Assembly: GCA_045536305.1 (NCBI GenBank)
Contig: JAZSNH010000095.1
Location: 1 to 15,897 of the forward strand
Reading direction: 5' to 3'
Source of the DNA: JAISGQ01 sp045536305
GTDB taxonomy: Bacteria; Bacillota; Clostridia; Oscillospirales; Acutalibacteraceae
DNA: 15,897 nucleotides
Shown: positions 13,042-15,897 of the stretch, one piece after another
Layout: each line of letters begins with the position of its first letter
Numbering within the stretch: position 1 is the first letter of the stretch
The notes under the pieces: model-generated
Databases searched by the model: none
What the model saw: the letters and a program-made list of their open reading frames with translations, nothing else
What the model was told of the DNA's origin: nothing
Made by a program: the position numbers and the translations under genes

Positions 13042-14891
13042 ACATATCCACCCTTTGTTTTTACCGATTCGGCAAAGATACTGCCGAGATCAAAGGTGCG
13101 TGTAACATCCCCATCATCGGTAGAATAAGTAACGGTTATTTCCGTATTATCGTAGGAAAGCTCGGCATACGAAATAATGTGACCCTCTGCAGACACTGCG
13201 TCCTCTGCCAGGATCATCGATCGTCCTTCACCAAACACCTCGGAAACAACGATCCGACGCGAATACGAGGGGCAATAGACGACCAGCGGCCAGCTTATCA
13301 ATCCGACATTTTCATAGCATTGGCTCTTTATGCCTGCCTCCGTATCATAGAAGTAATGGACTGTATTTCTGTCCTCCGATGTATCAAGATGTACAATGTT
13401 TTCATCTAATTGCTCACAGGCTGCATGGTTGAAATCTTCGGTATACGCTTCTTCAAGAACAGTACCGTCGTTTTTATAAATTATGTAATGAGTGCTTTCC
13501 AGCGATACACGCTCGCAAAAAAACTTTTCGGGATACTCAATGGGCGGTTCATAGAGGAAGTATCCTTCAGGTGTAACAAGGTTAAGCCAGCCTTCTTCAT
13601 AATTAACTTCGGCTGCAACGCCGAGAATAGCCGAAAAATCATCGATATTCATTCTTACATAATAGTCGGAAGCATCATATCCGTCCTCAAGACCCCACAT
13701 TTCTTTTGAGTATACGGCAGAGGTCGGAATCATGTAAAAATCATTTATCCAGAAGTAGGACTCGGTTGGAATATATTCCTGACAGTATGTGGATGCAGTA
13801 TAGGTCTTTCCTCCAAGAAACCATTCTGCACTGTAGTTGGCGATAATTGTACTCATTTGCATTGTAAGTTCGGATGAATAAGTACCACCAAGCAGTTCAA
13901 CAAGATACCTGAAATTGCGGTCGTCCCCTATGCTGTCGGGCGGAAGATCATAGTCTTTGGCCGGCGCACAAATTCTGATATCGGCGTAATATCCGTTCAG
14001 CTTCCAATCATAGTCGAAGGTAAAATTCGGATCAAGAGTAAAGCCGTTACATTCCTTAACCTCCACCGGAACACCGTCTATGCGAAGCTCTGTAATCATA
14101 GGCTTTACAATTTCTGCTCTTATTTCGTCAGTTATCAGAGAATCCTTAAGCGAGAGGCTATCGAGCAGGTTAATATATTTCTCCTTAATATCGGAAAGAA
14201 GTGCTGATTTTGTATAATAATATGTATCATGATTTATTGTGTAGTAAAGAAGTACTATCTCATCATTTCTTCCGAAAACCTTTTCGTCAAGACAAACGCT
14301 AAGCGTTGGTCTTGTTCGAATATCCCTGAGAAGACCTGTAAGCTCTTCTTCAATCACCTGAAAGTTATACAGCTCGTTTGTCTTTTCAAGGTACTTATAG
14401 ACGTTGCTGAGTTGGTCATAGCTTGATACTGTGACAACTGCATCCTGCCCTGAAACAGTTACATCAAGACCGTAGAATTCAGCTACCTGAGCAGCCGCAT
14501 CACGCTTGTAGCTCATCATGCGCTCGTAGTAATTGCACCTTGCGTGAGGATAATAATACTGCACACCCTCATCAGCTCCGTAACCATAGTCAGAATAATC
14601 GGAATAGATATGAATATCAAATGGCATAGACTCGGAGTGCAGAGTATAAACCGTGCATTGAGTTTCATCGAATTCCAAAGGCTCGTATTCCTCAGTTATT
14701 GAAAAATCGGTGTCAAACAAACGCTCCGCTGCCTTTTCCAATTCCTTCGATGTGTATTTTTCGTATACATAGTAAGGCTCATATTCCTTTACTGCGCCGG
14801 TATTCTCTTCCTCAGGAATATTAAAATCACAGGCAGAAAGAATGATCATCATAAATACGGCTGCTAATATGCAAGAAAATATCCTTTTCAA
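13038..14891 (-). CDS. Predicted lipoprotein with a possible stalk-type domain
   Basis: A secreted lipid-anchored protein of about 617 residues. The signal peptide is KRIFSCILAAVFMMIILSAC, with lipobox LSAC and modified C21. TTG at 14889-14891 is chosen because AGGAGGGGG at 14899-14907 lies 7 bases upstream and the signal peptide begins there; an ATG 22 codons upstream would put foreign residues before it. The mature part is acidic and rich in Tyr and Asp. Residues of about 357-442 (WFLGGKTYTAS, then YVRMNIDDFSAILGVAAEVNY and WLNLVTP) resemble the copper-amine-oxidase N-terminal-like stalk domain, a surface scaffold in clostridia; this is a pattern resemblance only. I do not recognise the rest. 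The last bases overlap the leucine-rich-repeat gene by ATGA. Confidence 0.85.
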   Translation of the reverse strand: MKRIFSCILAAVFMMIILSACDFNIPEEENTGAVKEYEPYYVYEKYTSKELEKAAERLFDTDFSITEEYEPLEFDETQCTVYTLHSESMPFDIHIYSDYSDYGYGADEGVQYYYPHARCNYYERMMSYKRDAAAQVAEFYGLDVTVSGQDAVVTVSSYDQLSNVYKYLEKTNELYNFQVIEEELTGLLRDIRTRPTLSVCLDEKVFGRNDEIVLLYYTINHDTYYYTKSALLSDIKEKYINLLDSLSLKDSLITDEIRAEIVKPMITELRIDGVPVEVKECNGFTLDPNFTFDYDWKLNGYYADIRICAPAKDYDLPPDSIGDDRNFRYLVELLGGTYSSELTMQMSTIIANYSAEWFLGGKTYTASTYCQEYIPTESYFWINDFYMIPTSAVYSKEMWGLEDGYDASDYYVRMNIDDFSAILGVAAEVNYEEGWLNLVTPEGYFLYEPPIEYPEKFFCERVSLESTHYIIYKNDGTVLEEAYTEDFNHAACEQLDENIVHLDTSEDRNTVHYFYDTEAGIKSQCYENVGLISWPLVVYCPSYSRRIVVSEVFGEGRSMILAEDAVSAEGHIISYAELSYDNTEITVTYSTDDGDVTRTFDLGSIFAESVKTKGGYV

Positions 14892-14925
14892 AGCAAAACC
14901 CCCTCCTGATACATTATTACAATAA

Positions 14926-14954
14926 TTTAAACCACATTTTAAAGCATTTGGCAA
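14926..14954 (-). promoter_or_regulatory. Candidate promoter of the lipoprotein/LRR unit
   Basis: On the minus strand TTGCCA (14949-14954) and TTTAAA (14926-14931) are 17 bases apart, about 35 bases before the TTG start. Upstream of the -35 box a direct repeat CTTGCAG (14977-14983 and 14991-14997) is spaced 14 bases and could bind a regulator. There is no terminator between this unit and the gene at 15041, so readthrough is also possible. Confidence 0.4.
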
Positions 14955-15040
14955 CAAAACGGCGTAAATTTTTAGTCTTGCAGACTCAACCTTGCAGAAA
15001 ATCAGCCTGCTTCATTAACAAAACCGTACGATGAAAACAC

Positions 15041-15382
15041 TTATGCATATTTTGCATCTCTGAGAGGCTTTTCCCAGAAGACCTCACCGCCAAGCTGTGC
15101 CGAAAGCTCATCTATGTGACCTCTGAATTCGTCGAGCATATCTGCTTCACGCTTTTTGGAGCGGCGGCCCTTTTTATTATAAAGCTCTTTACTCAGGCAG
15201 GCATCATAGGTCACCGCAAAATCTGTCGGGTCCTTAAATGGGAAGAATGTAACACTCGCCTCATATTTTATATATCCTTCGTCGGAGGTTGCGGTGAAAT
15301 TTACAAGTGCGGCTCTGCGCTCATCGCTGTTGTAAATGCAGTGTGCGTTAAAATATTGACTGTATACATTTATGACTTTCAT
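15041..15382 (-). CDS. Small soluble protein of unknown function
   Basis: A protein of 113 residues that I do not recognise. It has no signal peptide or membrane helix, so it is probably cytosolic. The first half looks beta-rich (MKVINVYSQYFNAHCIY, ALVNFTATSDEGYIKYEASVTFFPF) and the second is helical and charged (KKGRRSKKREADMLDEFRGH). The ATG at 15380-15382 is chosen over a start 12 codons upstream because GGGAG lies about 10 bases before it and would be inside the longer protein. A good promoter stands about 100 bases upstream and no partner gene overlaps it. Its spacing, ribosome site and promoter make it a likely real gene. Confidence 0.65.
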   Translation of the reverse strand: MKVINVYSQYFNAHCIYNSDERRAALVNFTATSDEGYIKYEASVTFFPFKDPTDFAVTYDACLSKELYNKKGRRSKKREADMLDEFRGHIDELSAQLGGEVFWEKPLRDAKYA

Positions 15383-15484
15383 TTTATTTTCTCCCGTTAT
15401 GTTTATTTTCAAATGCAATCTTATTATTTATCGATCATGCAGACTCTTTCAGCTTGGTTGAGCTTCTTTTATGCCTGTATCCTA

Positions 15485-15514
15485 ATAATACAACAACTCA
15501 ACATTGAAAATCAA
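15485..15514 (-). promoter_or_regulatory. Candidate promoter of the 113-residue protein gene
   Basis: On the minus strand TTGATT (15509-15514) and TATTAT (15485-15490) are 18 bases apart and near consensus. The start would fall near 15478, leaving a leader of about 95 bases before the ATG. No riboswitch or strong hairpin was recognised in that leader. Confidence 0.45.
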
Positions 15515-15759
15515 CCGGTTCTTCATAACAGCTAAAGCATGGCAATACTATTTTCTTCTGACAGAATCAATCATTTTTACTAATGTTTTTCGTCTATGGC
15601 ATGCAACCTCCCCGGGCTATCCTTACAGCACTGCTCGTTTATACATCTCAAAATCCACTTAAAGATAGTCATTTGACTAGTATTTTTTAAAAACTTCTCG
15701 GAAATTCCCCAAAAAAAGTTGCAAGTACGATACTTTACTGGCGTTTTCAGAATCAACAA
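15515..15759. other. Gene-free stretch
   Basis: No credible gene is seen on either strand. The only longer frame (81 codons on minus, 15580-15825) runs through the 15760-15803 hairpin and lacks a properly spaced ribosome site. A small palindrome TAGTCA-TT-TGACTA sits at 15665-15678. Nothing else could be assigned. Confidence 0.55.
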
Positions 15760-15803
15760 AAAGAAGCCACAAACCGCACAATCATGCGATTTGTGGCTTC
15801 TTT
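15760..15803. terminator. Bidirectional terminator-like hairpin
   Basis: A 14-bp perfect stem (15760-15773 with 15790-15803) is extended by CGCA/TGCG beyond one A·C mismatch, with a 6-base loop. The left arm is A-rich and the right ends TTCTTT, so it could stop transcripts from either side. No plus-strand gene precedes it, so it most likely ends a minus-strand transcript entering from beyond the right edge, or insulates the element that seems to begin next to it. Confidence 0.75.
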
Positions 15804-15826
15804 GGGTGCCGAAAAGGCAAAACATA

Positions 15827-15849
15827 AACCCCCAGTTAAACTGGGGGTT
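15827..15849 (+). mobile_element. Possible left-end hairpin of an IS200/IS605-type element, cut by the window
   Basis: AACCCCCAG at 15827-15835 pairs with CTGGGGGTT at 15841-15849 around a 5-base loop. Subterminal hairpins of this kind, followed by about 50 non-coding bases and then the transposase, mark the left ends of IS200/IS605 elements, whose TnpA is a single-strand HUH transposase. The following bases (to 15897) resemble, from memory, the leader of clostridial elements of this kind. No transposase reading frame is inside the window and the element boundary is not certain; a plain terminator is the main alternative. Confidence 0.45.
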
Positions 15850-15897
15850 GGTAAAGAAATCTTTAGAAAGAGAAATATCCTCCTTGTGATAAGATAG

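Noticed and set aside
15580..15825. 81-codon minus-strand frame at the right end
   Set aside because: Its start lies against the 15827 hairpin with a ribosome-like G run only 3 bases away, it contains a whole terminator hairpin, and the protein looks random.

Overview
This window reads as a chromosomal segment of a low-to-mid GC Gram-positive anaerobe of the Clostridia, most like gut Ruminococcus or other Oscillospiraceae. Pointers are strong AGGAGG-type ribosome sites, frequent GTG and TTG starts, intrinsic terminators, a type II galT, a clostridial sigma/anti-sigma pair, a BspA-like leucine-rich-repeat surface protein, and an antimicrobial-peptide-style two-component/ABC module. The genus is inferred, not proven. 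There are 12 credible protein genes. No tRNA, rRNA, CRISPR array or phage gene was found.

Layout. (1) 66-1845: after a terminator from an upstream unit come an ECF-like sigma factor and its membrane-anchored anti-sigma partner, overlapping by 4 bases. They are preceded by a dense cluster of inverted repeats and closed by a long bidirectional terminator. (2) 1866-4372, minus strand: an aldo/keto reductase followed by type II galT, with a candidate promoter and a possible cre (CcpA) site upstream. (3) 4711-5877: a small two-helix membrane protein on plus, convergent with a formate/nitrite-family channel on minus. (4) 6086-11264, plus: response regulator, short-loop histidine kinase, ABC ATPase and a 903-residue FtsX-type permease. 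The two pairs have their own promoter regions and each pair overlaps by an ATGA. (5) 11383-14891, minus: a TTG-started lipoprotein overlapping a leucine-rich-repeat protein. (6) 15041-15382, minus: a small protein of unknown function. (7) 15383-15897: mostly non-coding, ending in two hairpins; the second resembles the left end of an IS200/IS605-type element that continues beyond the window.

How the genes work together. Region 4 is the most coherent system: a kinase with almost no extracellular sensor, its regulator, and an ABC exporter-like pair with two large extracellular permease domains, as in Bacillota peptide-sensing and detoxification modules. Region 1 is a self-contained sigma/anti-sigma switch of unknown signal. 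Region 2 belongs to galactose (Leloir) metabolism. Region 5 is a surface pair of unknown job. The most unusual non-coding signal is the 101-176 cluster before the sigma gene: it can be drawn as a four-stem cloverleaf, or read as a promoter tiled with operators, one matching the CRP-type TGTGA-N6-TCACA pattern.
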